The translations under genes and the position numbers were made by a program. From Mucilaginibacter rubeus (GTDB taxonomy: Bacteria; Bacteroidota; Bacteroidia; Sphingobacteriales; Sphingobacteriaceae), in the NCBI RefSeq assembly GCF_003286415.2, contig NZ_CP043450.1, positions 1,364,001-1,428,000 on the forward strand: DNA of 64,000 nt, read 5' to 3'. Position 1 is the first letter of the stretch. Every line of letters begins with the position of its first letter. This document shows positions 51,722 through 61,679 of this stretch, in pieces. The notes below the pieces were generated by a model, which saw only the letters and a list, made by a program, of their open reading frames with translations, did not search any database and had not been told where the DNA came from.

Positions 51722-54700
51722 ATGCAGCAGGATAGTTTGAAATTTTTGCAGGGCGGCGGCGAGATGGGCGCGCTGATTAGGGCACATGACTGGTCCGGAA
51801 CATCTATTGGCACACCAGATCAATGGCCCGTAAGCCTGCGCACTACCATAGGTATCGTGCTAAATTCGCGCTTCCCGATGTTTATGTATTGGGGACCCGA
51901 TCTTGTTTGCTTTTATAACGATGCCTACCGTCCCAGCCTTGGCATAAACGGTAAACACCCCATACTTTTAGGACAGCCAGCCAAAATTTTCTGGGCCGAG
52001 ATCTGGCATATCCTCGAACCATTGATAGTGCAGGTGCTATCCGGTGGTGGTGCAACCTGGCATGAAGACCAATTGATCCCATTTTTTCGGAACGGCACTA
52101 TCGAAGATATTTACTGGACATTTAGCTACAGCCCTGTTATTGACGAATCGGGCAACCCGGGCGGGATCCTGGTAGCTTGTACCGAAACTACAGAAAAGGT
52201 GCTGGCATTCAATAAACTAAAAGAAAGCAAAACCGAGCTGGAGTTTGCTATAGATGCCGCCGAATTGGGCACCTGGGATCTTAATCCCCATACTAATAAA
52301 TTTATCGGTAACGACAGGTTAAAAGATTGGTTTGGATTAGACCCTCATGATGAAATAGAACTTGATTCGGCAATAGCGGTAATTGCAGAAAAAGACAGGC
52401 AACGTGTTGCTGATGCTATCCGTGCAGCTTTACTACCATCATCGGGCGGTAAGTATGATGTTGAGTATACCATAGTAAATCCCCGTACAAAAATTGAGCG
52501 TGTAGTGAGGGCCAAGGGTAAAGCATTGTATGATGAAAATGGAGTAGCCATTCGGTTAAACGGCACACTGCAGGATATCACTGATGAAACGGTAGCCCGC
52601 CTTGAACTTATAGAAAGTGAGCAGAATTTTCGCTCGCTGATATTACAGGCGCCCGTCGCAATAGCTGTTTTTAAAGGACGGGATTATGTGGTTGAGATTG
52701 CCAACGCCCCGGTGTTTGAGCTGTGGGGCAAAACAGCAGAGGAAACTGTTGGTAAGCCAATTTTTGAAGGTTTACCGGAAGCCAAAGGGCAAGGGCTTGA
52801 AGCTTTGCTTGATCATGTATACAACACCGGCGAACGATTTATTGCTGTTGAAAGGCCTGTATACCTACCCCGTAATGGCAAGATCGAAAAAACTTATGTA
52901 GACTTTGTTTACGAGGCTTTAAAAGATAGTAACGGCGTTACCGGCATCATTGCTGTAGCATCTGAAGTAACCAATCAGGTAATTGCCAAACGTAAAATTG
53001 AAGACGCTGAAGAACGCGCCAGGTTGGCTATTGATGTTGCCGAGATGGGTACGTTTGATTTAAACCTGGTTACAGACGAAGTGATCACTTCACCACGTTT
53101 TAATGTGATCATGGATATTGATGAATCGCCTGATCATGAGAGTTATATTGACAGGATTTTTCCGGATGACAGGCATATAAGAGATAAGGCGTTTGATGTT
53201 GCTTTAAAAACTGGTCAGCTTTTTTACACCGGCCGGGTTTTATGGCGGGATGGCAGCATGCACGTGATTGAAGCAGAGGGGAAAGTTTATTATGATGACG
53301 AGCGGATCCCGGTCCGGATGCTGGGTACGGTAATAGACGTAACCAAACAAAAGAATGCTGAAGACGAGCTGAAGCGTTTCAAGTTTATGGCCGATAACGC
53401 TTCGGACATATTTATGCTGTTACGTGCCGATGGTTCGATTGCCTATGTAAATAGTGTAGCGCTTGATGATTGGTGTTATAGCGAGGAGGAATCCCTGACC
53501 ATGAACGTGGCTGATATAGATATTTACCACGATGATATAACTTTTAACCGGGCTTTTAATAAAGCGCAACAACAAAACATCCCTCAGTACGAAACGCTTT
53601 ATCGCCGTAAAAATGGCTCAGTTTACCCGGTAGAGATCAATATGGTTAGTTTGATGCTGTCGGATGAGCCATATCTTTTTGCAGTTGCCCGTGATATTAC
53701 AGATCGCCGTAAATCAAGGGAGGAGCTTGTTCAGATTAATCAGCGTCTTGAAATTGCCCTTGAAGCCGGTCGTTTAGGCTCTTATGAACTGGACCTGGAA
53801 ACCGGTATCATGTTCTGTACCCCGCAGTGTAAGGCTAATTATGGCCTTGATAAAGATGCCGTATTTAACTTTCCGGATCTTTTATCCGTTATGCTGCCCG
53901 AATACCGGGATGTTGTACAGAAAAGAGTAAATGAGGCTATCAGGAACAGAACAGTGTATAACGCTGAGTACAGGGTTGCCTGGCCCGATGGATCGATACA
54001 CTGGATCAATGCTTCAGGCAAAGCCCGGTATAACGATATGGGCGAAGCTACTCAAATGGTAGGGGTAACTTTTGATATCTCCGAACAAAAGCTTTTACAG
54101 CAACAGAAAGATGAATTTATTGGAATTGCAAGCCATGAGTTAAAAACGCCGGTTACCAGCATTAAAGCCTATACCCAGGTGCTTGAACGCATGCTGACCA
54201 AAAAAGGCGATACCCTGGAAGCATCCATGATCAGCAAGATGGATGCCCAGCTGAACCGCCTTACCAGTTTAATTGCAGATTTATTGGATGTTACCAAGAT
54301 AAACTCCGGCAGGCTGCAGTTTAATTATACCCTGTTTGATTTTAATACTCTCATTAAAGAGGTAACAGAAGATTTACAACGCACTACAAAAAAACATACA
54401 CTTATTGAGCAATTACAGGAAACAGGACAGGTTTATGCCGATAGAGAGCGAATAAGCCAGGTTTTGGTCAATTTGATCACTAATGCCATCAAATACTCGC
54501 CACATACCGAAAATATAATTTTAAAGAGCTGGATTGAAAATGACGAGGTGATGGTTAGCGTGCAGGATTTCGGGATCGGTATCTCAAAAGAAAAGCAAAG
54601 TCGTGTTTTTGAACAGTTTTATAGGGTAAGTGGTGCTAAACAGCATACGTTCCCCGGCTTAGGCCTTGGTTTATACATTTCGTCGGAGATCATCAAACGC

Positions 54701-54787
54701 GAGGGTGGCCGGATTTGGGTGGATAGCGAGGAAGGAAAAGGCTCAACATTTTACTTCGCGCTCCCTGTTAAAAATGATAAAGAATAG
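51722..54787 (+). CDS. Multi-PAS sensor histidine kinase
   Basis: 1021 aa, no signal peptide or membrane helix, so it is a soluble cytoplasmic kinase. About six PAS/PAC units lie between 20 and 800; the first has the PTPDQWPVSLRT-like opening seen in light or redox sensing PAS kinases (GTPDQWPVSLRTTIGIVLNS). HisKA has H805 (GIASHELKTPVTSIKAYTQV), and HATPase_c has NLITNAIKYSP, DFGIGISKEKQ and GLGLGLYIS. A response regulator gene lies 72 bp downstream and is the obvious partner. The signal sensed is not clear; no Cys typical of LOV domains or heme motif stood out. Confidence 0.93.
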   Translation: MQQDSLKFLQGGGEMGALIRAHDWSGTSIGTPDQWPVSLRTTIGIVLNSRFPMFMYWGPDLVCFYNDAYRPSLGINGKHPILLGQPAKIFWAEIWHILEPLIVQVLSGGGATWHEDQLIPFFRNGTIEDIYWTFSYSPVIDESGNPGGILVACTETTEKVLAFNKLKESKTELEFAIDAAELGTWDLNPHTNKFIGNDRLKDWFGLDPHDEIELDSAIAVIAEKDRQRVADAIRAALLPSSGGKYDVEYTIVNPRTKIERVVRAKGKALYDENGVAIRLNGTLQDITDETVARLELIESEQNFRSLILQAPVAIAVFKGRDYVVEIANAPVFELWGKTAEETVGKPIFEGLPEAKGQGLEALLDHVYNTGERFIAVERPVYLPRNGKIEKTYVDFVYEALKDSNGVTGIIAVASEVTNQVIAKRKIEDAEERARLAIDVAEMGTFDLNLVTDEVITSPRFNVIMDIDESPDHESYIDRIFPDDRHIRDKAFDVALKTGQLFYTGRVLWRDGSMHVIEAEGKVYYDDERIPVRMLGTVIDVTKQKNAEDELKRFKFMADNASDIFMLLRADGSIAYVNSVALDDWCYSEEESLTMNVADIDIYHDDITFNRAFNKAQQQNIPQYETLYRRKNGSVYPVEINMVSLMLSDEPYLFAVARDITDRRKSREELVQINQRLEIALEAGRLGSYELDLETGIMFCTPQCKANYGLDKDAVFNFPDLLSVMLPEYRDVVQKRVNEAIRNRTVYNAEYRVAWPDGSIHWINASGKARYNDMGEATQMVGVTFDISEQKLLQQQKDEFIGIASHELKTPVTSIKAYTQVLERMLTKKGDTLEASMISKMDAQLNRLTSLIADLLDVTKINSGRLQFNYTLFDFNTLIKEVTEDLQRTTKKHTLIEQLQETGQVYADRERISQVLVNLITNAIKYSPHTENIILKSWIENDEVMVSVQDFGIGISKEKQSRVFEQFYRVSGAKQHTFPGLGLGLYISSEIIKREGGRIWVDSEEGKGSTFYFALPVKNDKE

Positions 54788-54859
54788 GCTAAAAAAACTT
54801 TTATAAAAAAAATGTTATCGATTGTTTTTAAGGCTTGATTTTTGTGGCTCCCGGATGAA

Positions 54860-55225
54860 GTGGAAAATACGAAGAAGATCATGATAGCGGACGATGATCC
54901 GGGGATTGTGGATGCGGTAGAGATAATGCTTGATTTTGAAGGATACCAGGTTTCGTCGACAGTAAATGGATCGACGCTTTTGGATATGCAAAGCGAGTTC
55001 CCAGACTTGCTTTTACTTGATATATGGATGTCCGGTTCCGATGGGCGGGATATTTGTCGTGAGCTTAAAAAGCGCGAATTAACCAAAGGTATTCCTATCA
55101 TCATGATTTCCGCAAGCCGTGACATCGAAAAATCAGCCTATGATGCCGGTGCCGATGACTTTTTAGCCAAGCCTTTCGAAATAGATGATTTGTTAGGGAA
55201 GATCAGGAAACATCTTGAAGAGTAA
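54860..55225 (+). CDS. Single-domain response regulator, partner of the PAS kinase
   Basis: 121 aa from GTG 54860, giving the usual short lead to the first strand (MENTKKIMIADDDPGI). A TTG at 54842 and an ATG at 54881 are less fitting. Acidic pocket D11-D13, phosphoacceptor D54 (LLLLDIWMSGSDG), and Lys in FLAKPFEID. It has no output domain, so it acts by binding a protein target or as a phosphate carrier. It is 72 bp after the kinase gene. Confidence 0.9.
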   Translation: MENTKKIMIADDDPGIVDAVEIMLDFEGYQVSSTVNGSTLLDMQSEFPDLLLLDIWMSGSDGRDICRELKKRELTKGIPIIMISASRDIEKSAYDAGADDFLAKPFEIDDLLGKIRKHLEE

Positions 55226-55343
55226 GACAATTTATAGATAAACTACGTCTCAGATTAAAATAAGTTGATGTTCTTTTGAAGCTCCTTATACTTTCGTTTG
55301 AAGGTGCAACAGGTCTGTAGCAATAAAACAAGTTGAGTTTTTA

Positions 55344-55360
55344 GCGTGCCATAGGTACGC
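55344..55360. promoter_or_regulatory. Candidate enhancer site for the NtrC-type activator
   Basis: GCGTGCC-ATA-GGTACGC, a palindrome with one mismatch, within wider AAGTTG..CAACTT arms. It is about 150 bp upstream of the -24/-12 element, a normal distance for sigma-54 activators. Confidence 0.4.
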
Positions 55361-55508
55361 AACTTCTTCATTGGGGAAGCTTTCAAAGTAATCAGCGCAA
55401 TCAACGTAATCAAAACCAATCAACGGTCGATAACAGAAATTTTGTCCGATATCGATCACTTTTCAAAAAATAAAATCCGTAATGTATTGGTTTTTAAGTA
55501 TTTAATAT

Positions 55509-55524
55509 TGGTATAGCTCTTGCA
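55509..55524 (+). promoter_or_regulatory. Sigma-54 (-24/-12) promoter candidate
   Basis: TGGTATAGCTCTTGCA matches the consensus TGGCAC-N5-TTGCA with correct GG-to-GC spacing. It lies 24 bp before the adaptor's ATG at 55548, giving a short leader of about a dozen bases. The operon also encodes an NtrC-type activator, which makes chance less likely. Confidence 0.65.
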
Positions 55525-55547
55525 AAACCTTGTCCAAATTTATCACA

Positions 55548-56792
55548 ATGGATAAGGAAATTGCACTTGAAGTTACATCTGCCAAACGCAAAAAAACGGC
55601 GGTTATCATCACTATCAGCCTGGCTGTTTTGGTGTTTGCCGTAATGCTTTTGCGGGGATATATTAAATCAACAATCACCCGTGCCGAAATAACAACTGCT
55701 AAAGTTGAGATCGGCAACATCGAAAATACCATAAACGCTACCGGCGAAGTTTTGCCGGAATTTGAAGAAATTATCACCAGTCCTATAAACGCCTCTATCA
55801 AAAGCGCGCTGATGGATGCCGGAAATAAGATCAAAGCAGGGCAATCAATACTGACCCTTGATAAATCGGCCACCCAAACCGATTACGAGAAACAAAAATT
55901 TCAACTCGAAACCAAACGTACCGAGATCAGCAAACTCAAACTTGATCTGAACAAGAGCTTCTACGACATTCAATCCAACAACGATATTAAGCAACTTCAC
56001 ATCAGCAACCTTGCCGATGCCGTTGAAAATGCTAAACGCCTGTACAAAGCAGGCGGCGGTACCCGAGAGAACATCGAGCAAGCCGAACTGAACCTGAAAG
56101 TTGCCCAACTGGAAAAAAAACAACTGGAAAACGAGATCAAAAGCAAGCAGCAAACCATGCAACTGGAGATCAAGGAGGCTGAAATAGCGGCCGATATCCA
56201 GCAAAATGATCTGAAAGAACTGCAGCGTAAACTCGACTTAGCCAACGTAGTGGCAACCCGCGCGGGTGTTATTACTTACGTAAACAAAAATATTGGCGCT
56301 AATATTCACGAGGGGGAAACCCTGGCCCGCATTGCCGATTTAGGCAGCTTCCGGATCCAGGGCAGTGTTTCTGATAACGTGGCCGATCAGGTACGTAGCG
56401 GTTTGCCGGTAATTGTGCGCATAAATGACGATCAATTGCGTGGCCATGTAAGTAATGTATCCCCATCGGTACAAAACAGCATAATTTCTTTTGATGTACA
56501 GCTTGATGACCGGGCAAATAAACTGCTGAGGCCAAACCTGAAAGTGGATGTTTTTCTGGTGACGGCCACGCATAACAAGATCATGCGGGTGGCCAACGGA
56601 CCGGCATTTAAAGGCCCATCGGTGCAAGATATTTTTGTACTGAACAATGGCAAGGCCGAACGCCGTACGGTACACATCGGCCTAACCAATTTTGATTATG
56701 TGGAGATCCAGAGCGGCGTTAAAGCTGGGGATGAGGTTATTACATCGGATATGAGCGAATACAAAAACTCGAAGGAAATAACAGTAAAATAG
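55548..56792 (+). CDS. HlyD/MacA-type periplasmic adaptor of an efflux system
   Basis: 414 aa from ATG 55548; the frame reaches a TTG at 55530, which would overlap the promoter leader. One N-terminal anchor helix (KTAVIITISLAVLVFAVMLL), a barrel-sandwich (lipoyl-like) half at about 65-105, a long coiled-coil hairpin at about 105-230, the second half (ANVVATRAGVITYVNKNIGA), then a beta-barrel with a membrane-proximal end. It links an inner-membrane ABC transporter to TolC. It is first in the run adaptor, TolC, ATPase, two permeases, activator and kinase. Confidence 0.92.
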   Translation: MDKEIALEVTSAKRKKTAVIITISLAVLVFAVMLLRGYIKSTITRAEITTAKVEIGNIENTINATGEVLPEFEEIITSPINASIKSALMDAGNKIKAGQSILTLDKSATQTDYEKQKFQLETKRTEISKLKLDLNKSFYDIQSNNDIKQLHISNLADAVENAKRLYKAGGGTRENIEQAELNLKVAQLEKKQLENEIKSKQQTMQLEIKEAEIAADIQQNDLKELQRKLDLANVVATRAGVITYVNKNIGANIHEGETLARIADLGSFRIQGSVSDNVADQVRSGLPVIVRINDDQLRGHVSNVSPSVQNSIISFDVQLDDRANKLLRPNLKVDVFLVTATHNKIMRVANGPAFKGPSVQDIFVLNNGKAERRTVHIGLTNFDYVEIQSGVKAGDEVITSDMSEYKNSKEITVK

Positions 56793-56797
56793 CCTCA

Positions 56798-57020
56798 CCC
56801 TCTCTAAAGGAGAGGGCCCATGTTAGCCGCTGTTGGTGTTGTCATCAACAGCTTTACGCCACGTCGGGTGATGGGTAAATACAAAGGTTGTTGGTGAGAA
56901 CACCAACAACGGCGGGAATAAAAAACTAAACACAACCCGTCATTGCGAGGAACGAAGCAATCGCAAACTATACAGGGCGGATTTGCTAATTGGGGACTGC
57001 CTCGTTCCTCTCAATGACGG
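56798..57020. repeat. Composite palindromic element between adaptor and TolC genes
   Basis: Three structures in a row: a family 2 hairpin (56798-56816, CCCTCTCTAAAGGAGAGGG); a TTGTTGGTG-type pair (GTTGTTGGTG / CACCAACAAC, 56887-56910, with further GCTGTTG / CAACAGC at 56829-56852); and a family 1 palindrome (56937-57020) starting CGTCATTGCGAGGAACGAAG. They lie inside an operon, so they may lower expression of the genes after them or simply be inserted repeats. Confidence 0.75.
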
Positions 57021-57042
57021 TTGAAAAAATGAATTGAGCATC

Positions 57043-58500
57043 ATGAAATATCTATACCTTATATTGTTGTTAACCATAAGCTTTGGGGCTTTTGGCCGGA
57101 GCGATAGCGATACCCTCAGGCTCACCTTGCAGCAGGTGGTTGATCTGGCTAAGGCCAACTCCATAGCTGCAAAGCAGGCCGCGACAGTCCGCGAAACCAA
57201 GTATTGGGAGTATCGTACTTATAAATCAAACTATCAGCCGCAATTGGCTTTAAGCGGTATTTTACCGGGATATACCAAAACATTTTCGCAGGTGCAGCAG
57301 CCCGATGGCACGATACTTTTCCAGCCGATACATAACGATAACTCATCATTGCAGCTTAATTTTAGCCAGAGCATTACGGCTACTGGTGGTACTATTTTCG
57401 GTACTACACAATTGCAGCGTTTTGATGATTTTGACAGGCATAATGTGTTGTATAACGGTATCCCTTATGGCATAAACTACTCGCAGCCATTGTTCCAGTT
57501 CAACAGCCTGAAATGGGATAAAAGGATTGAGCCTTTAAAGTTTAATGAAAGCAAGCAGGCCTATATTGAAGCCCAGGAAAAGATAGCGGTTGACGTAGAA
57601 GGTTATTTCTTTGATCTGTTGCTGGCCCAGGTAAACCTTAAAATTGCCGAAACCAATTTCGCCAATACGCAGGGAATTTTGAAGGTCGCTAACCTGAAAT
57701 ATGAATTAGGCAAAGTATCAAAAAACGAGATATTACAATTACAGCTGGAACAGATCAACGCGCAAAAAGCAGTAGGCACGGCTAAACGCGATATGGAGAT
57801 AGCCACCCTGAACCTGCGCAGTTTTACCGGGCAAGAGGGGGACGACAGGATAGTTTTGATAGTGCCGAAGGAGATTAGCAAAATGATTGTATCATCAGAG
57901 AAAGTACTGGCCGAAGCTTATGCCAATCGCTCAGACGCCATTGCTTTTTCACGCCGCATTGCCGAAGCTAAGCGTGATGTGGCTAAAGCCAAAGGCCAAA
58001 ATGGGTTGACTGCCACCCTTACGGCCAGCCTGGGTTTTTCAAACACGGCAACTAATATTCCGGATGTATATAAAAATCCGCAGAATCAGCAATTGCTGCA
58101 GGTGCAGCTATCCATACCAATTCTTGACTGGGGTAGGTCAAAATCCAGAGCAAAAACAGCACTCGCCAACCAGCAATTTACAGAGTATGCCGTTGAGCAG
58201 GATAAACAAACTTTTAAACAGCAGATAGTTACGCAAGTGTCGCTTTTCAATATGATGAAAGAGCAATTGGTATATACCGCCAGTGCCGATAGCATTGCAG
58301 GCGAAAAATACAAGATAGCCCGCGAACGCTATGTGCTTGGCGACCTGAGTATTACCGACCTTGGTATTGCCTTTCGCGAAAACGACCAGGCTCAGCGTGA
58401 TTATGTAAGCGCTCTCCGCGATTTTTGGGGAGCTTACTACCAATTGCGCTATCTTTCACTTTACGACTTTGAAACAAACAAAAAAATAACCTATAACTAA
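57043..58500 (+). CDS. TolC-family outer-membrane efflux protein
   Basis: 485 aa from ATG 57043; a TTG three codons upstream is less likely. Signal peptide MKYLYLILLLTISFGAFG. Two long coiled-coil repeats typical of OEP domains: LTLQQVVDLAKANSIAAKQA opens the first, and QLLQVQLSIPILDWGRSKSR the second. It makes the outer-membrane exit duct for the ABC efflux pump encoded next to it. It has no lipobox, unlike some pump ducts. It lies after a repeat-rich 250-bp spacer. Confidence 0.92.
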   Translation: MKYLYLILLLTISFGAFGRSDSDTLRLTLQQVVDLAKANSIAAKQAATVRETKYWEYRTYKSNYQPQLALSGILPGYTKTFSQVQQPDGTILFQPIHNDNSSLQLNFSQSITATGGTIFGTTQLQRFDDFDRHNVLYNGIPYGINYSQPLFQFNSLKWDKRIEPLKFNESKQAYIEAQEKIAVDVEGYFFDLLLAQVNLKIAETNFANTQGILKVANLKYELGKVSKNEILQLQLEQINAQKAVGTAKRDMEIATLNLRSFTGQEGDDRIVLIVPKEISKMIVSSEKVLAEAYANRSDAIAFSRRIAEAKRDVAKAKGQNGLTATLTASLGFSNTATNIPDVYKNPQNQQLLQVQLSIPILDWGRSKSRAKTALANQQFTEYAVEQDKQTFKQQIVTQVSLFNMMKEQLVYTASADSIAGEKYKIARERYVLGDLSITDLGIAFRENDQAQRDYVSALRDFWGAYYQLRYLSLYDFETNKKITYN

Positions 58501-58531
58501 ATCAATAACTCAATAATTCAAACCTAACGAT

Positions 58532-59197
58532 ATGATCCGTTTACAAAACATTGAAAAGGTGTACCGCACCGATACCATCGAAACCCTGGCCTTAAACAGC
58601 GTAAGTCTTGATATTGCCAAAGGTGAATTTTTATCTATCATGGGGCCTTCAGGCTGTGGCAAAAGCACGCTGTTAAATATCATGGGCCTGCTTGACGCGC
58701 CATCAAAAGGGGAGATCAGGATCGATGATCAAAAAACAGGAGGCATGACTGATAAACAACTGGCGCAGTTCCGTAATAAAAAGCTGGGATTTATCTTCCA
58801 GAGCTATCATCTTATTAACGATTTGCAGGTGCTTGATAATGTAGAACTGCCCTTGCTTTACCGTGATACCACCGCCAAACAACGCCGCGAACTGGCAGCC
58901 GAGGCACTGGCAAAAGTGGGACTGGCTAATCGCCTGAAACATTTTCCTACGCAGCTCTCAGGCGGTCAGCGCCAACGTGTAGCCATCGCGCGTGCTATCG
59001 TAGGCAAACCAGAAATTATTTTGGCCGATGAGCCAACAGGTAACCTGGACAGCGCTATGGGCAACGAGATTATGGAGATACTCCTTAACCTTAACCGTAA
59101 CGATGGCACCACCATAGTAATGGTAACGCACGATGAAAATATGGCCCATAAAACCCACCGCTTGGTACGCTTGTTTGATGGCGCGCAAGTTCAATAA
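58532..59197 (+). CDS. ABC transporter ATPase, LolD/MacB type
   Basis: 221 aa. Walker A GPSGCGKST (38-46), Q-loop FIFQSYHLI, signature LSGGQ (142-146), Walker B IILADEP (162-168), and the switch His in MVTHDENMA. The short form without extra domains, with FtsX-type partners, is that of MacB/LolD systems, which push substrates through the periplasm by mechanical coupling rather than by moving them across the inner membrane. It is 31 bp after tolC and 23 bp before the first permease. Confidence 0.95.
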   Translation: MIRLQNIEKVYRTDTIETLALNSVSLDIAKGEFLSIMGPSGCGKSTLLNIMGLLDAPSKGEIRIDDQKTGGMTDKQLAQFRNKKLGFIFQSYHLINDLQVLDNVELPLLYRDTTAKQRRELAAEALAKVGLANRLKHFPTQLSGGQRQRVAIARAIVGKPEIILADEPTGNLDSAMGNEIMEILLNLNRNDGTTIVMVTHDENMAHKTHRLVRLFDGAQVQ

Positions 59198-59220
59198 TTA
59201 ACCATTTTAAAATTGAGTTT

Positions 59221-60447
59221 ATGCTTAAAAATTATTTTAAAATAGCCATAGCGGTACTCAAGCGCCGCAAGTTTTTCACGTTTATCAGTCTGTTCGGTAT
59301 CAGTTTTACCTTAACTATATTGATGGTTTTAACTGCTTTTATTGATAAAGTAGTAGGCGATACTTACCCGGATAAAAAACGCGACAGGTCATTATACATT
59401 AATCGGATCCAGGAATCGGGTAAAGATAATTTGCAGTCGAGCACATTATCGTATTACTTTTTGAGCCATTATACAAGTATGTTGAAAACACCGGTAAAGG
59501 TTGCCATATCATCAGCATTTAATGGTACCAATACCTACGTTAACAATAAAAAAATAGCGGTAAATTATAAATATACCAATGCCGAATATTGGGATGTACT
59601 TGATTATGATTTTACCGAAGGTAAGGCGTTCAACAGTCAGCAGGTTACCAATGCTGATCGTGTCGCAGTAATATCTGAGGATATGAAACGCGAGTATTTT
59701 GGCGATGCGCCATCGGTAGTTGGTAAATATATCGAAGCGGATAACGTAAACTACCGGGTTATAGGCGTAGTTAAAAATGTACCTATTACCGATTATATGC
59801 TTTATAGTGATATATACCTGCCGTACACCGTTTCGAAGGCCAATTATAAAGACAAAGGGTATATGGGGGGATATATGGGGATCTTATTGGCTAATTCGAA
59901 GGGCGATGTACAAAAAATGCGTGACGAGTATGAAAATCTCATGAAAAGGGTACCGGTTGAAAGAAAAGAATTTACACACCTGTACAGCCACGCCAACCCG
60001 TTTTTGTCGGCTTATCTTGATACAGGCAATGAACAGCATTCAGGAGTATCCATAGCGCTTATGGCCATAAGCGTATTTGTTTTCATTTTTACCCTTTTGC
60101 CAACGCTTAATCTGATAAATATCAACATTACCCGAATTATGGAACGCTCTTCAGAAATTGGGGTGCGTAAAGCCTTTGGCGCATCATCCAAAACCTTGGT
60201 TTACCAATTTATTGTCGAAAACCTGATCCTTACCTTGTTAGGGGGCGTTCTTGGTGTTGCATTGTCACTGCTGGCGCTCTACCTTATCAATAACGCCAAT
60301 TTGATAGCCAACCTTGAATTAAGCATCAATTTTACAGTTTTATTTATCGGTCTGCTGGTATGCCTTGTTTTTGGTTTATTATCAGGTGTATATCCAGCCT
60401 GGCGCATGTCAAAACTCAATGTGGTTACGGCACTTAAGGCCCAGTAA
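59221..60447 (+). CDS. FtsX/MacB-type ABC permease (first)
   Basis: 408 aa. One N-terminal helix (FTFISLFGISFTLTILMVLT), a large periplasmic MacB_PCD domain (about 45-265), then three helices in the FtsX region (ISVFVFIFTLLPTLNLININ, LILTLLGGVLGVALSLLALY, TVLFIGLLVCLVFGLLSGVY). The coupling motif RSSEIGVRKAFGAS contacts the ATPase. It is not identical in length or sequence to the next permease, so the transporter is probably a heterodimer. Efflux substrate unknown. Confidence 0.92.
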   Translation: MLKNYFKIAIAVLKRRKFFTFISLFGISFTLTILMVLTAFIDKVVGDTYPDKKRDRSLYINRIQESGKDNLQSSTLSYYFLSHYTSMLKTPVKVAISSAFNGTNTYVNNKKIAVNYKYTNAEYWDVLDYDFTEGKAFNSQQVTNADRVAVISEDMKREYFGDAPSVVGKYIEADNVNYRVIGVVKNVPITDYMLYSDIYLPYTVSKANYKDKGYMGGYMGILLANSKGDVQKMRDEYENLMKRVPVERKEFTHLYSHANPFLSAYLDTGNEQHSGVSIALMAISVFVFIFTLLPTLNLININITRIMERSSEIGVRKAFGASSKTLVYQFIVENLILTLLGGVLGVALSLLALYLINNANLIANLELSINFTVLFIGLLVCLVFGLLSGVYPAWRMSKLNVVTALKAQ

Positions 60448-60473
60448 AATATTTATCATTAATTAAAAATATT

Positions 60474-61658
60474 ATGTTTAAGCACTTATTTAAACTCATC
60501 TGGAATAAAAAGAAGCAGAACTTTCTGCTCATGGCCGAGATGCTGGTGTCATTCCTGGTACTGTTTGCGGTATTTACGCTGATGGTTTATTATTACAGCA
60601 ATTATAAAAAGCCCATGGGTATTGAATATCAAAATGTTTGGGTCATAAACTATGGCAACGCATATCAAACAAAAAATATCGATTCGCTTAACCTGTACTA
60701 TGAAACATTAAGAAAAACAATAAAGTCATTGCCGCAGGTGCAGGAAATAAGTTTTGTAAGCGGGAATATCCCGTTTTCTCAACAGGTTAATGAAAGTGCC
60801 TTAACCTTTAACGGAAAGCATGTTAACCATTTAAATAATTTTACGGTTGAAGATGGTTACAAAGAGGTGCTTCAGGCGCAGTTGCTTGAAGGCCGCTGGT
60901 TTAATAAGCAGGATGCTGTTGCCAAAAACAAAAGTGTTGTAATTGATGCTGCATTAAAGGAGGCTACTTTTGGCAATGAACCGGCCGCAGGCAAACTTCT
61001 TGGTAATGATAACGATAAGGACAGGCTAAAAGTGGTGGGCGTAATTCAAACCATAAAAAGAAATGGTGATTATGTAAATCCAGGCCCCGGGCTATATTTC
61101 AGAACTGATACGGGATCGTTTCGCTGGCTTAGTAAAATCCTGATTAGGGTGGCTCCGGGTACCGATGCAACCTTTGAGGGTAAACTCTACAAAACCATGG
61201 CCAATTACATGAAAAATTCAAATGTAGAGATTGAACACCTCACCAATAAGCTAAAGGATAGTAATTATTTTGCGTTGGTACCTATGATCATATTAGGTAT
61301 TGTAAGTGCATTTTTGGTGATTAATGTTGCACTTGGTTTGTTTGGGGTATTATGGTATAACATTAATAAACGCCGGGGAGAAATCGGCCTTCGCAGGGCA
61401 ATTGGCGCCACAGGTAATTCAGTTTCATCACAATTGGTAAGCGAATCCATGATCCTGGCTACACTTTCGCTTATTATAGGGGTGTTTTTCGCTGTGCAGT
61501 TTCCCCTGCTTAATGTATTCGACCTGTCTGCGGGGATATATATCGGGGGAATGCTTTTATCTGTTTTATTTGTTTACCTGTTGGTGCTCATTTGCTCGCT
61601 TTATCCCGGCAAACAGGCGGCTGCTATTTACCCTGCTGTTGCTTTACACGAAGAATAA
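60474..61658 (+). CDS. FtsX/MacB-type ABC permease (second)
   Basis: 394 aa. Same layout: helix 1 (LMAEMLVSFLVLFAVFTLMV), periplasmic domain (about 45-260), three C-terminal helices (IILGIVSAFLVINVALGLFG, ILATLSLIIGVFFAVQFPLL, GGMLLSVLFVYLLVLICSLY) with coupling motif KRRGEIGLRRAIGAT. It is 26 bp after the first permease. The two together with the ATPase form the pump's inner-membrane part. Its end is 21 bp before the activator gene. Confidence 0.92.
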   Translation: MFKHLFKLIWNKKKQNFLLMAEMLVSFLVLFAVFTLMVYYYSNYKKPMGIEYQNVWVINYGNAYQTKNIDSLNLYYETLRKTIKSLPQVQEISFVSGNIPFSQQVNESALTFNGKHVNHLNNFTVEDGYKEVLQAQLLEGRWFNKQDAVAKNKSVVIDAALKEATFGNEPAAGKLLGNDNDKDRLKVVGVIQTIKRNGDYVNPGPGLYFRTDTGSFRWLSKILIRVAPGTDATFEGKLYKTMANYMKNSNVEIEHLTNKLKDSNYFALVPMIILGIVSAFLVINVALGLFGVLWYNINKRRGEIGLRRAIGATGNSVSSQLVSESMILATLSLIIGVFFAVQFPLLNVFDLSAGIYIGGMLLSVLFVYLLVLICSLYPGKQAAAIYPAVALHEE

Positions 61659-61679
61659 TTACGATATTGACCGCTTGTT

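Larger units (their letters stand above)
55226..55547. other. Intergenic region with the efflux operon promoter
   Basis: 322 bp without a gene. It holds a candidate upstream activator site (55344-55360) and a sigma-54 promoter (55509-55524), described separately; I see no other structure apart from AAGTTG / CAACTT arms flanking the first. Confidence 0.6.

Noticed and set aside
55530..55547. TTG start for the HlyD adaptor, six codons upstream of ATG
   Set aside because: It would lie before the transcript start predicted from the -12 element; ATG 55548 gives a normal cytoplasmic lead.
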